Source: Filimonas zeae
GTDB lineage: Bacteria; Bacteroidota; Bacteroidia; Chitinophagales; Chitinophagaceae
Assembly: GCF_014641615.1 (NCBI RefSeq)
Contig: NZ_BMIB01000002.1
Coordinates: forward strand, 1-64,000
Reading direction: 5' to 3'
DNA length: 64,000 nt
The translations under genes were made by a program, and so were the position numbers. The notes under the pieces were generated by a model, which ran no database searches, was not told the origin of the DNA, and saw only the letters and a list, made by a program, of their open reading frames with translations. Positions 10,768 through 18,457 of this stretch are shown here, one piece after another. Within the stretch, counting starts at the first letter, position 1, and every line of letters begins with the position of its first letter.

Positions 10768-10794
10768 AAAAAAAGCCCCGGTATAACCGGGGCC
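10768..10794 (-). terminator. Intrinsic terminator inside the thrS leader (attenuator)
   Basis: Minus strand: an 8-bp GC-rich stem GCCCCGGT / ACCGGGGC with a TAT loop, followed directly by seven T. It ends 36 bp before the chosen thrS start. It sits downstream of the leader peptide stop and upstream of the gene it would switch off, so it acts as an attenuator. Confidence 0.88.
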
Positions 10795-10820
10795 TTTCTG
10801 TTGTACTATAAATATATTAT

Positions 10821-10889
10821 CTACATACAAACGCCCCAGCTACCTATGGTAGTTGTTACAGACGTTGTTGTATATACGTTTCTAATCAT
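10821..10889 (-). CDS. Threonine-rich leader peptide of thrS
   Basis: A 22-codon reading frame, ATG at 10889 to TAG at 10821, beginning MIRNVYTTTSVTTTIG. Six of 22 residues are Thr in two runs of three (ACA ACA ACG, then ACA ACT ACC). The frame lies directly upstream of a terminator and of the threonyl-tRNA synthetase gene, which charges the same amino acid. That match is what supports it as a sensor of charged tRNA-Thr rather than a chance frame. Confidence 0.78.
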   Translation of the reverse strand: MIRNVYTTTSVTTTIGSWGVCM

Positions 10890-10970
10890 TAAAACAAACC
10901 TACTGATTTTATTTCAATTATTCAGCTAAAGATACAAATTATCTATGCGCTGTAAAATACTGTAAGCTCC

Positions 10971-11008
10971 CAACAAAGAAGCCGCCTCGTTATTAACGGG
11001 CGGCTTCT
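10971..11008 (-). terminator. Terminator after the globin-like lipoprotein gene
   Basis: Ten-bp stem AGAAGCCGCC / GGCGGCTTCT (11008-10999 with 10986-10977) followed by a short T-rich tail (TTTGTTG) on the minus strand. It separates the globin operon from the thrS leader. Confidence 0.7.
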
Positions 11009-11033
11009 GCTGAAAATGCAAATTCTACAACTA

Positions 11034-11597
11034 CTACTGCTGAACCACTGCCCCCCGCAACGATTCAACTATACGTGCTACACTTTGCAAAGCCTTATTG
11101 GTGGCAGGTACGCCCGCTTTGGCAGCACCCTTTACCAAATCTTCTTCAAAAGCATCCATATGGCTATTATTTGCTTTACCATTCATCCGGGGGTTTTGTG
11201 CAGGGTCGTGCGCTGCACGCATGCTTTTACCGCCGTATGTAAAGTTTTTAGCGCCGGTGCCTACGCAAACAAAATCGGTAAGACTTTTACTTAAAGCAGC
11301 AAAACCGCTGGTATTGCCGGCAGTAACTTCTGCAAGCAATACTTTAAAAAAGCCGTTAATACGGCTATCGGCTGCAATTACAAAAATGCTGCTGTCTACA
11401 ATATTGCGGATTAATAACCGGCCCGCTTCTATTTTAGCGCCGGAGTTAGCAGGGTCCGTTACCATAGTGGTTCCGCCTAACGAATCGTACAGGGTAGGTG
11501 CCGCTGCCGGTGTGTTATCGTTTTTAGAACATGACTCACCAAGCAATACAGTACCAGCCAGTGCTGCCACCAGCACCAGACAAGAAATTGTTTTCAT
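11034..11597 (-). CDS. Truncated-haemoglobin-like lipoprotein
   Basis: 187 residues with a lipoprotein signal (LVLVAALAGTVLLGESCSKND, lipid Cys at 23). The mature part resembles group 1 truncated haemoglobins: LYDSLGG at the start, INGFFKVLL, then FTYGGKSMRAAH, where the His matches the proximal haem ligand of the family's AHxxL motif. A haem-bound, membrane-anchored periplasmic globin-like protein is inferred; the usual L after the His is replaced (AHDPAQNP), so haem binding is not certain. Second gene of a pair with the membrane protein 20 bp upstream. Confidence 0.75.
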   Translation of the reverse strand: MKTISCLVLVAALAGTVLLGESCSKNDNTPAAAPTLYDSLGGTTMVTDPANSGAKIEAGRLLIRNIVDSSIFVIAADSRINGFFKVLLAEVTAGNTSGFAALSKSLTDFVCVGTGAKNFTYGGKSMRAAHDPAQNPRMNGKANNSHMDAFEEDLVKGAAKAGVPATNKALQSVARIVESLRGAVVQQ

Positions 11598-11617
11598 CTG
11601 TTTTTATTTATTGTTTT

Positions 11618-12049
11618 TTAAAAGACGCGTTTGAAGTAGCTCATTAACCGGGATGATACGGGGCCCGCAGATGCAGGGCAACCACTTTTCAGTTCAGCTG
11701 CGGTAGGCATATAACGGGCTACCTGATAGCCCAGCTGCGCCTGAAGTTTGGCAGCAACAGCATCCGCATTTAACTGAACAGGAAAGAATGTAAAAATTGC
11801 TATGCGGTTATCGGGGTTGCACAATACATGGCTAATGCCTTTTTGCTCATAAAGCCATGCAGTTATTTTATCAGCATCCTGCTGGTTAACCGCCTGCTTA
11901 ATATCAAGCCGGGCCATTACAACCGTATTGGCATCCGGCGCTTTGGGCCTTGTTACCATGTATATATGTACCGCCAGTAAAACAACCAGTGAAAGAACAA
12001 TACATCCACAAACAACCAGGGCTTTTTTAATAAAGGGCCATTTTTTCAT
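11618..12049 (-). CDS. Membrane-anchored small protein, possibly HMA-like fold
   Basis: 143 residues: a short basic N-terminus, one membrane helix (ALVVCGCIVLSLVVLLAVHI), then an extracytoplasmic domain. This domain (VVMARLDIKQAVNQQDADKI...GISHVLCNPDNRIAIFTFFP...DAVAAKLQAQLGYQVARY) follows the beta-alpha-beta-beta-alpha-beta order of heavy-metal-associated domains but lacks a CxxC. Upstream partner of the globin-like lipoprotein in an apparent operon. The function is unknown; a link to haem or metal handling is inferred from the neighbour only. Confidence 0.7.
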   Translation of the reverse strand: MKKWPFIKKALVVCGCIVLSLVVLLAVHIYMVTRPKAPDANTVVMARLDIKQAVNQQDADKITAWLYEQKGISHVLCNPDNRIAIFTFFPVQLNADAVAAKLQAQLGYQVARYMPTAAELKSGCPASAGPVSSRLMSYFKRVF

Positions 12050-12104
12050 AAAAGTTTTCCTTTATAATAAATACGACAATTTTATGACAATGGTTTTACA
12101 ACAA

Positions 12105-12143
12105 ATAAAAAAATAACGGGTAAAAGCTGCCTTTTACCCGTTA
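12105..12143 (-). terminator. Terminator after the DUF4394 gene
   Basis: Thirteen-bp stem TAACGGGTAAAAG / CTTTTACCCGTTA with a 4-nt loop, followed on the minus strand by a T-rich run. It lies 26 bp after the stop of the DUF4394 gene. Confidence 0.85.
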
Positions 12144-12168
12144 CAAAATGTTTGAGTAATAACTGCTA

Positions 12169-13689
12169 TTAAAAGCCACCACCTACTGCAAAGCCCGTTA
12201 CCTTATTGGGGTAATCGCGCCCGGCAGCCGCCATGCCTGTAGTAGTATTAATAGTATACAAACGTGTAGCACCGGCCACTGTAAGCAAAGCATAGCCCTG
12301 GTTAGTGGTACCACCTATATCAAAACCATTGGTACTTTCTGCGGTAACACCCAGGCTTCCTGTTTCGGTAAGTACGCCATTATTAGGGGGGTCTTGCTTA
12401 TACAAACGTGTGCTGTTTAATACAAACAAGGTGGTAGAAGCAGCACCTGCAAAGCTGTTGGTATAAGCAGCGCCTGATATAAGTAAGGTGGCAGGGTTTA
12501 AGGTAAGGTCTGTATTAGATATAGTACCATCTACCGGGCTAAGGCGCAGGTTCTGGCCCAGGTCTGTTACCAGTCTTATCTTATCTACCGTTGGGTTAAA
12601 ATCAAACCCTAATGCTGTTGTTCCCGCAGTAAGTGCAAAACCACTACCCACTGCAGTAGCCAGGCCAGTACCCAGGTTAAAGGTATACAAGCGGGCAAAA
12701 TTACCGGCAGGTGTAAGTGTTATACCATATAACTGGCCGTTGGCTGGTCTGAAATCAATACCAGCTATCACCTCCCCTGTGCCCAGGCCGCCCACAGTTT
12801 TGGTGGTTATGGCTGTTTTAGCCAGGGGGTTAAATATCTGCAGCTGACCGTTGCCTGCTGCGTAGGCCACCGCATCGGAAGGAATGGCAATATCTATTAC
12901 TGCTGCAGAGAGGGTACCTGCCAGTCTGGTAGCCGCATTGGCTGTATCCAATGTATACAGCCGCGTTGTACCCGATGCAGTAAAGGTGGCCAGTATCCTG
13001 CTGTTATCGGCGTTTATATCAAAACCTGCCTGCCCGGTAAAGTCTGCATTAATAGTACCTACCTCTACCAGTTTACCATCGTTAGGTGGTATTTGCTTGT
13101 ACAATTTCCTGTTGGCTACATCAATATCAAACAAGGTAGTAGCAGTGGCACCTGCCACGCTGTTAGTATAAGCAATACCAGTTACAGCAGCACCGGCAGC
13201 ACCGTTAATAGCAATATCGGAAGCAGCAAGTGCCCCGGTTTCAGGGTGCAGGCGCAGGTTCTGGCCGCTGTTGGTAACCAGCCTTATTCTATCTACCGTA
13301 GGGTTAAAATCTATACTGGCAATAGTACCACTAATGGCTGGCGAAAAAGCAGCGGTGCCTACAACAGTGGCGCTGCCTTTGTTTGTGCCCAGATGAATGG
13401 TATACAGGCGGCTGTTGCTGCTAAGGGCATACAGTTGCCCCGTTGCGGGCCTGAAATCAATACTCAACAACTTTTCGCCGGCAGCCAGGCCGGTTACATT
13501 CACCGTTTCCACCGGTGTTTGTGTGGCTTTTACATTATATTTTATTAACTGGTTAGAGGCGGTAAGCCCCCAGAAGAAAAAGTCGGCTCCCATGTCCATG
13601 GTATCGTCATCGTTCTTTTTACAGGATGACAAAAAAGCTACAGTAATCATTAACAGAACAAGAATAGGGCGGTTGTGGTAACGCTTCAT
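12169..13689 (-). CDS. DUF4394 lipoprotein with two tandem domains
   Basis: 506 residues with a lipoprotein signal (LMITVAFLSSCKKNDDD). The body is two copies of the same ~235-residue module. Each begins with a YxLxxxxQLxxFN-like strand, then GxxLxxIDFRPATGQLYAL, a DFNPTVDRIRLVTNSGQNLRL block and an AYTNSxAGAxxTTLFxID block. The blocks recur in both halves (for example DFNPTVDKIRLVTDLGQNLRL). DUF4394 domains are thought to be beta-propeller-like and extracellular. No catalytic residues are recognised. Transcribed alone, with its own terminator. Confidence 0.88.
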   Translation of the reverse strand: MKRYHNRPILVLLMITVAFLSSCKKNDDDTMDMGADFFFWGLTASNQLIKYNVKATQTPVETVNVTGLAAGEKLLSIDFRPATGQLYALSSNSRLYTIHLGTNKGSATVVGTAAFSPAISGTIASIDFNPTVDRIRLVTNSGQNLRLHPETGALAASDIAINGAAGAAVTGIAYTNSVAGATATTLFDIDVANRKLYKQIPPNDGKLVEVGTINADFTGQAGFDINADNSRILATFTASGTTRLYTLDTANAATRLAGTLSAAVIDIAIPSDAVAYAAGNGQLQIFNPLAKTAITTKTVGGLGTGEVIAGIDFRPANGQLYGITLTPAGNFARLYTFNLGTGLATAVGSGFALTAGTTALGFDFNPTVDKIRLVTDLGQNLRLSPVDGTISNTDLTLNPATLLISGAAYTNSFAGAASTTLFVLNSTRLYKQDPPNNGVLTETGSLGVTAESTNGFDIGGTTNQGYALLTVAGATRLYTINTTTGMAAAGRDYPNKVTGFAVGGGF

Positions 13690-13941
13690 GGTTTCATTTT
13701 AACCAATTACGTAAACCGCTGTATTATAGATTTAGCAGGGTGTATTTTAATATACCTCATTCCATCCAAACGCTTTCTCTGCCTGCTTTTTCAAATCGCA
13801 CCCGGCCGCTCCGCTCCGGAAATGCACAAACTCGCCCAAATAACGCCAGACTACAGGCAAATAGTAGGTGTGGGCGTTTTTTTGATCACTGGCCTGCACC
13901 ATTTGAACGATTATCTATAATACTGCCCGGCACCCGCCGGC

Positions 13942-13949
13942 TAGTTTTG
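13942..13949 (+). promoter_or_regulatory. Putative -7 box for the DinB gene
   Basis: TAGTTTTG matches TAnnTTTG and lies 21 bp before the ATG at 13971, which fits a short leader. It supports that start over the in-frame upstream extension to 13740. Confidence 0.45.
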
Positions 13950-13970
13950 CATTACAATAAACGGCAGATT

Positions 13971-14471
13971 ATGACAAGGGCTTATATTACCACTTTAGCA
14001 CAATACAACAACCACACAGACAGATTAATTATGGATTGGCTTAGCCAGATTAGTGAGGAACAATGGAACCAACCCCTTACCAGCAGCTTTGCCAGCATAC
14101 GCCAGACCGCTATACATATGGTGAGCGCCAAAAAGGTATGGATTGACTTTTGGACAAAGGCCCCCCACCCTGTTTACCTGAGTGGGGTGTTTAACGGCAC
14201 GCGGAAAGATTTGATTGAACTCTGGGAAAGCACATCAGCAGATTTGCAAAGCGTAATTGACAACTATCCCGAAGAAGCCTATCAACAGCCTGTTACTTTT
14301 ATGTATCCTGACGGCAGGCAGGGCCAGATGCTTTTCTGGCAAACCCTGCTGCATTTTGTTAACCATGCCACCTACCACCGCGGGCAACTGGTAACCCTGC
14401 TACGGCAGGCTGGCTTTACCAATTTTACCAATACAGATATGGCAGGCTTTTTTATGGCTGCAACGCAGTAG
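13971..14471 (+). CDS. DinB family protein
   Basis: 166 residues of the DinB/YfiT four-helix metal-binding fold. The likely metal ligands are His in RQTAIHMVSAKKVW and the pair in HATYHRGQL near the C-terminus. Members are often thiol- or metal-dependent transferases or stress proteins, but the substrate cannot be told. Start at ATG 13971 (MTRAYITTLAQYNNHTD), because upstream codons look non-coding and a promoter box sits just before. The 280 bp between 13690 and this gene hold nothing else recognised. Confidence 0.85.
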   Translation: MTRAYITTLAQYNNHTDRLIMDWLSQISEEQWNQPLTSSFASIRQTAIHMVSAKKVWIDFWTKAPHPVYLSGVFNGTRKDLIELWESTSADLQSVIDNYPEEAYQQPVTFMYPDGRQGQMLFWQTLLHFVNHATYHRGQLVTLLRQAGFTNFTNTDMAGFFMAATQ

Positions 14472-14478
14472 CAGGGTA

Positions 14479-14509
14479 CAAAAAAGTCCGGCAGTAAAAA
14501 CTGCCGGAC
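14479..14509 (-). terminator. Terminator between DinB and HxlR genes
   Basis: Nine-bp stem GTCCGGCAG / CTGCCGGAC with a 6-nt loop. The T-run is on the minus strand, so it mainly ends the HxlR transcript. It probably also ends the convergent DinB message less efficiently. Confidence 0.8.
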
Positions 14510-14534
14510 AATCCTATACAGGGGGATACTTATG

Positions 14535-14861
14535 TTACGCAACATACTCCATCCCCCACTTATACAATTCATTAATGCTGGCCTCTAACTTTTCCCCCTT
14601 TGTGGTTAAGGTATATTCTACCGTAGGTGGCACAGTGGCAAATACCTCTCTGGTAATAATGCCGTTTGCTTCCATATTCTTCAGTTCCTTTACCAGCATG
14701 CGGGTGTTTATGCCAGGAATCAGCCGCTCTAACTCGCTAAACCGCTTTTTGCCGGAAAACAGCGCATAGATGATAGACATAGACCATTTTCCGCCAATTA
14801 CGTCCAGAATTTCCTGTAAGGCACACCGTTCTCCACATTTTTCAACTTTTTTATCGCTCAT
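14535..14861 (-). CDS. HxlR-family winged-helix regulator
   Basis: 108 residues with the HxlR signature: CALQEILDVIGGKWSMSIIYAL, RFSELERLIPGINTRMLVKEL and a C-terminal VEYTLTTKGEKL. Two Cys near the N-terminus (residues 9 and 13) could sense thiol or carbonyl stress, as in some family members. It is divergent from the SDR gene at 14973 and probably controls it from the shared 111-bp gap. Confidence 0.9.
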   Translation of the reverse strand: MSDKKVEKCGERCALQEILDVIGGKWSMSIIYALFSGKKRFSELERLIPGINTRMLVKELKNMEANGIITREVFATVPPTVEYTLTTKGEKLEASINELYKWGMEYVA

Positions 14862-14883
14862 AGATGCCTGATTTTACTTAAAG

Positions 14884-14938
14884 CTTTACTTTCTGGTACT
14901 ACTTTACATTCGTGTAACCACTTTCAAAAGTAAAGTAA
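14884..14938. promoter_or_regulatory. Candidate HxlR operator repeats in the divergent gap
   Basis: The gap holds direct copies of ctttact/actttac (14884-14890 and 14901-14907) and an inverted agtaaagtaa at 14929-14938. Repeated half-sites between a divergent regulator and its neighbour suit an operator. This is inferred from position and symmetry only. Confidence 0.35.
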
Positions 14939-14972
14939 TGCCTTTTTCTTTGTATTCTAAATCAAAAAGGAT

Positions 14973-15746
14973 ATGAATCATTCATTGAAAGGACAGGTTG
15001 CCTTAGTAACAGGTGGAACGAAAGGAATTGGTAAAGCTATTGCCGACAAATTAAGCGGTGCAGGCGCAGTAGTAATTATAACAGCGCGAACGGCACCGGA
15101 GGAAAACCCAAACGGCCATCACTTTATAGCAGCAGACCTTGCCATGCCCCAGAGCGCTGAAAAAGTTGCGGAAGAAATTGTAAAGAAATACGGAAGAATA
15201 GACATTATTGTAAACAATGCAGGTGCTAATTTAAGCCCCGGTGGCGGCTTCAGCACGCTTTCAGACGAACATTGGAATAATGACTGGCAATTGAACTTTA
15301 TGTCTGTAGTGCGTATGAACAAAGCGCTGTTGCCTACCATGATTGAACAAAAAAGTGGTGTAATCATCAACATTTCAACAGGTGCTGCCAAACAGCCTAT
15401 CTGGGAAATGACGATGTCTTACTCATCCGCAAAAGCAGCATTGAATGCATACAGCAAAGCACTGGCAAGCGAAGTAGGCTTAAAGGGAATACGTGTAAAC
15501 GTGGTTTCGCCAGGCCTGGTTAAAACACAGTTGATGCTGGACTTTATTGATAATCTGGCTAAAAATTCAAACACCACCTCAGAGAGTGTATTTAAAGCGA
15601 TAATGGACAAGGTAGGTGTACCGTTGGGCAGAATGGCAGCATCTGAAGAGATTGCCAGCCTGGTAACGTTTCTTGCTTCTCCGGAAGCGGTATATATTAC
15701 CGGGGCCAATTATGCAGTGGATGGCGGTGCAGCACCTACTGTGTAA
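14973..15746 (+). CDS. SDR family oxidoreductase
   Basis: 257-residue classical short-chain dehydrogenase: TGGTKGIG (cofactor loop, residues 14-21), NNAG, catalytic Ser in INISTGAA, YSSAKAA with Tyr and Lys, and the terminal ITGANYAVDGG. The second loop residue pattern (ITART) suggests NADP. The substrate is unknown. It is divergent from an HxlR regulator, an arrangement repeated at 41.5-42.7 kb. Confidence 0.92.
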   Translation: MNHSLKGQVALVTGGTKGIGKAIADKLSGAGAVVIITARTAPEENPNGHHFIAADLAMPQSAEKVAEEIVKKYGRIDIIVNNAGANLSPGGGFSTLSDEHWNNDWQLNFMSVVRMNKALLPTMIEQKSGVIINISTGAAKQPIWEMTMSYSSAKAALNAYSKALASEVGLKGIRVNVVSPGLVKTQLMLDFIDNLAKNSNTTSESVFKAIMDKVGVPLGRMAASEEIASLVTFLASPEAVYITGANYAVDGGAAPTV

Positions 15747-15775
15747 AAGCAATAGCTTCCTTGTAGTAACACAAT

Positions 15776-15805
15776 AAAAAACGACCTGCCTAAAAAGGCA
15801 GGTCG
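15776..15805 (-). terminator. Terminator after the TlpA-like gene
   Basis: Nine-bp stem CGACCTGCC / GGCAGGTCG, 6-nt loop, then a six-T run on the minus strand. It is shared by the convergent SDR gene and the SusCD-TlpA transcript. Confidence 0.85.
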
Positions 15806-15841
15806 CATATATTACACAAGGGGTTAGTATTTTCCGGCTGA

Positions 15842-16975
15842 TTATTTCAACAATACCGCCAGTTTCTTCTCCAGCTCCTCACCTCTTAAATTAGTAGCTA
15901 CAATCTTTCCTGAAGGGTCAATCAGAAAGTTAGATGGAATGGCTTTTACACCATACAACACCGCAGCAGGGCTTTCAAAACCTTTCAGATCGCTTACCTG
16001 TGTCCAGGGCAGGCTATCCTGCTTTACGGCATGCAACCAGGCACGGCGGCCTTTATCATCATCCAGCGATACACCCAGTATTTCAAAGTTCTTCTCTTTA
16101 AACTTTTTATACGCTGCCAGCATGTTGGGGTTTTCCGCACGGCAGGGTTTGCACCAGCTGGCCCAGAAATCTACCAATACATAGCGGCCACGGTAATCGC
16201 TCAGCTTTACCTGTTTGCCGGTGCTATCGGGTTGGGTAAAATCCATAGCCATAACACCTGCCTGGGTTTTCCTGCCGGTTTCAATCATACCCGTTATTTT
16301 TTTACCCAAAGCGGTGGCCTGTAATGCGGGTGCAAAAAGGCTGAAACGGCGGGCAGCAGTATCGGGGTTAAAATTATAGCCTACCTCTATGTAGCCAAAT
16401 GCCTGTAAGGCTACATAGGAGTTGGGATGTGCTGCTATAAACTGGCGGGTAACACTATCGTAACCGGTTTGCGATTGCTGCTGGGCGGCACCCAGCGCTT
16501 TGCGAAAAGCACTATCTTTACGCTCTTCGGCCGTTTTTGCATAATATGCCTTTGTTACAGAATCAGCCGTTTTGCGGTAAGGGCGCTGCAACGCTGTTAA
16601 CAGGTTACCTTCTTCATTGGCTACAGAGCCTTTTACTACAGCGTTGTTAACTGAATCGGCAGCAGTAATGGTTATGTTGGAATTTTCGAGCCAGAAGTAC
16701 AGATAATCCTGGCGAACCCTTTTACCCATAGTAGCCGTATCGTGCTTTAACACAATAGAAGCCTGTACAGGATTGTTTACCTGCCCGGTAAACGCAAAGC
16801 TGCCTTTGCGTAGTACCACCGAATCTTTTACGGTTTTACCGGCAGCGCTATACTCCAGGTAAGCTATAGCCGGTGCATCTACTGCACCTACTTTTCCCTT
16901 TACGGTATATCCTTTCTGTGCCATCAGCCCCATTGGCAAACTGCAAACAATGGCCAGCAAACTATTCCTGTTCAT
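15842..16975 (-). CDS. TlpA-like thioredoxin with N-terminal DUF4369-type domain
   Basis: 377 residues. A signal peptide (LLAIVCSLPMGLMAQ) precedes a beta-rich DUF4369-like domain (YTVKGKVGAVDAPAIAYLEY..., residues 22-130) and a helical linker. The C-terminal AhpC/TSA-TlpA domain carries the redox motif WASWCKPC and a cis-Pro in KAIPSNFLIDPSGK. It would act as a periplasmic thiol oxidoreductase. It lies 44 bp after the SusD gene, the last member of the sigma/FecR/SusC/SusD locus, a combination common in Bacteroidota without carbohydrate enzymes. Confidence 0.9.
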   Translation of the reverse strand: MNRNSLLAIVCSLPMGLMAQKGYTVKGKVGAVDAPAIAYLEYSAAGKTVKDSVVLRKGSFAFTGQVNNPVQASIVLKHDTATMGKRVRQDYLYFWLENSNITITAADSVNNAVVKGSVANEEGNLLTALQRPYRKTADSVTKAYYAKTAEERKDSAFRKALGAAQQQSQTGYDSVTRQFIAAHPNSYVALQAFGYIEVGYNFNPDTAARRFSLFAPALQATALGKKITGMIETGRKTQAGVMAMDFTQPDSTGKQVKLSDYRGRYVLVDFWASWCKPCRAENPNMLAAYKKFKEKNFEILGVSLDDDKGRRAWLHAVKQDSLPWTQVSDLKGFESPAAVLYGVKAIPSNFLIDPSGKIVATNLRGEELEKKLAVLLK

Positions 16976-17019
16976 GATGTATTAATTTATATACTATTTA
17001 ATTCAGCAGCCTTTACGGG

Positions 17020-18438
17020 TTAAGGTTTCAGCCCCGGGTTTTCACCCAGCAGCTTGGGAGAAATCTGAAATACAAAGTTCTCCGGCTTTAGCGTAAAGGT
17101 TTCTTTTACGGCACCTGCCTCATCAAACACCACATGCTGGTATGCAGGCATACCTGCAAACAGCGGATCAACCGAAAGCCTGCGCATATCAAACCAGCGG
17201 TAGCCCTGTGCGCTGAACTCGCGTATACGCTCTTCCATTATAAACTGCAGCAAAGGCATTTTAGCCGCGGCGGCCGTGGCAGGCACTCCGGCATCTGCCG
17301 CAGGTATACGCTTCTGGCGCAGGGTAAGCAAATCGCTTACTGCACCTTCCAGGTCTTCCTTACGCGCTTTTACCTCGGCGCGTAACAGATATAATTCCGG
17401 TACACGCAGGCCGTAAAAAGCACTCAGCTGTCTGTTTCTACGGAACATTTTTACACCATTGGTCATGGTAAGAGAATCGCCAAACCATTTGCGGCGCATA
17501 TCGGAGGCACCATACAATGCCATGGTAGCGGGCGATAACCAGAAGTTTCTGTTGCTGGTACCTGTATAAGTGTTGCTGTACTGTTTGGCATATACATTCT
17601 CCTGATCGTACGGCGCTACGGTAGCAGAACCGGCGGGTAAGGTTTGATAATCCATCAGGGAGGTGCCGGAGCTGGTACCGGGTGTAGATAAAGCCAGGTT
17701 GCTGATGCTTTCGTTTAACAAAGGCAGCGCCTCATCAAACCTGCCCATGAATATATACACTTTAGCCAGCAGCCCCTGTGCGGCTGCTTTGCTCATGCGA
17801 ATGCGGTGGTATACACCTGCCGATGCCATATCGGGTATAGCAGCTGTAAGATCGGCAATAATCTGATTGTACATGGCCTGCACGCTTACTTTAGTATAAG
17901 GGCCATTGTTTACATCAGAATCCAGTATTAAGGTAAAAGCCGGGTCTGTAGCAGCGGTGGCAGCATTGTAGGGTTTACCAAAAAAATTCACCCATAAAAA
18001 ATGTACCCAGGCGCGGCCCGCAAGCGCTTCGGCACGCAGGGCTTTTTTGGTATCTTCTCTGCCTTCGGTGGAAGACATTACCTCGCCAATAATCTTGTTA
18101 TAAATATACAGGTGCTTAGAGGGGTTCAGGGTTTCTGCCGCATCATCGCCGCCGGTGTAAATATCTGTTTGCCATTGAAACAGCTTTTTATCTGCAAAGC
18201 TGGCGCCCGTCCAGCGCGGCTCTACAGAAGCCAGCTCGTCCCCCATCAGCGTATGGTTACCAGCATTGGCAATTACCAGGTCTGTATTGTTCAGCAACAA
18301 ATCGTAGTCAGATGTTTTCTGAGCGATAATGACGCCTTTGGGTTCTATTTCCAGAAATGATTTTTTACAGGAAACTGCGGTGGCAAGCAATAATGCCACC
18401 AGTGCCGGTTTGCCTACAGTTTTATATACAATGTTCAT
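17020..18438 (-). CDS. SusD/RagB-family outer-membrane lipoprotein
   Basis: 473 residues with a lipoprotein signal (VALLLATAVSCKKSFLEIEPKG). The SusD pattern shows in helical TPR-like segments (AEALAGRAWVHFLWVNFFGKPY, AAAQGLLAKVYIFMGRFDEAL) and the C-terminal ELYLLRAEVKARKED and RIREFSAQGYRWFDMRRL. It binds ligand on the surface and caps the SusC channel. The start at 18438 puts the signal peptide at the N-terminus and gives a 19-bp gap from susC; the open frame extends 14 codons further. The ligand is unknown. Confidence 0.92.
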   Translation of the reverse strand: MNIVYKTVGKPALVALLLATAVSCKKSFLEIEPKGVIIAQKTSDYDLLLNNTDLVIANAGNHTLMGDELASVEPRWTGASFADKKLFQWQTDIYTGGDDAAETLNPSKHLYIYNKIIGEVMSSTEGREDTKKALRAEALAGRAWVHFLWVNFFGKPYNAATAATDPAFTLILDSDVNNGPYTKVSVQAMYNQIIADLTAAIPDMASAGVYHRIRMSKAAAQGLLAKVYIFMGRFDEALPLLNESISNLALSTPGTSSGTSLMDYQTLPAGSATVAPYDQENVYAKQYSNTYTGTSNRNFWLSPATMALYGASDMRRKWFGDSLTMTNGVKMFRRNRQLSAFYGLRVPELYLLRAEVKARKEDLEGAVSDLLTLRQKRIPAADAGVPATAAAAKMPLLQFIMEERIREFSAQGYRWFDMRRLSVDPLFAGMPAYQHVVFDEAGAVKETFTLKPENFVFQISPKLLGENPGLKP

Positions 18439-18457
18439 GAATCGTTTCTTTAAAATG

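Larger units (their letters stand above)
10768..10889 (-). promoter_or_regulatory. thrS transcription-attenuation leader with competing hairpins
   Basis: Four segments can be drawn on the minus strand. Segments 1 and 2 pair as CTACC-ata-GGTAG (10852-10840). Segment 2 can instead use AGCTGGGGC (10841-10833) to pair over nine positions, with G-U pairs, with segment 3 GCCCCGGTT (10793-10785). Segments 3 and 4 form the terminator. Thr codons of the leader peptide lie in and just before segment 1. Ribosome stalling there would free segment 2 to form the antiterminator. A ribosome reaching the TAG at 10821 would cover segment 2 and allow termination. The pairing is read directly from sequence; the mechanism is inferred from classic amino-acid attenuators. 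Confidence 0.8.

Noticed and set aside
10768..10889. T-box riboswitch upstream of thrS
   Set aside because: No specifier loop or conserved T-box sequence was found; the leader peptide explains the terminator better.
13675..13920. 81-residue plus-strand frame before the DinB gene
   Set aside because: No coherent composition, and it overlaps the likely promoter region of the DUF4394 gene.
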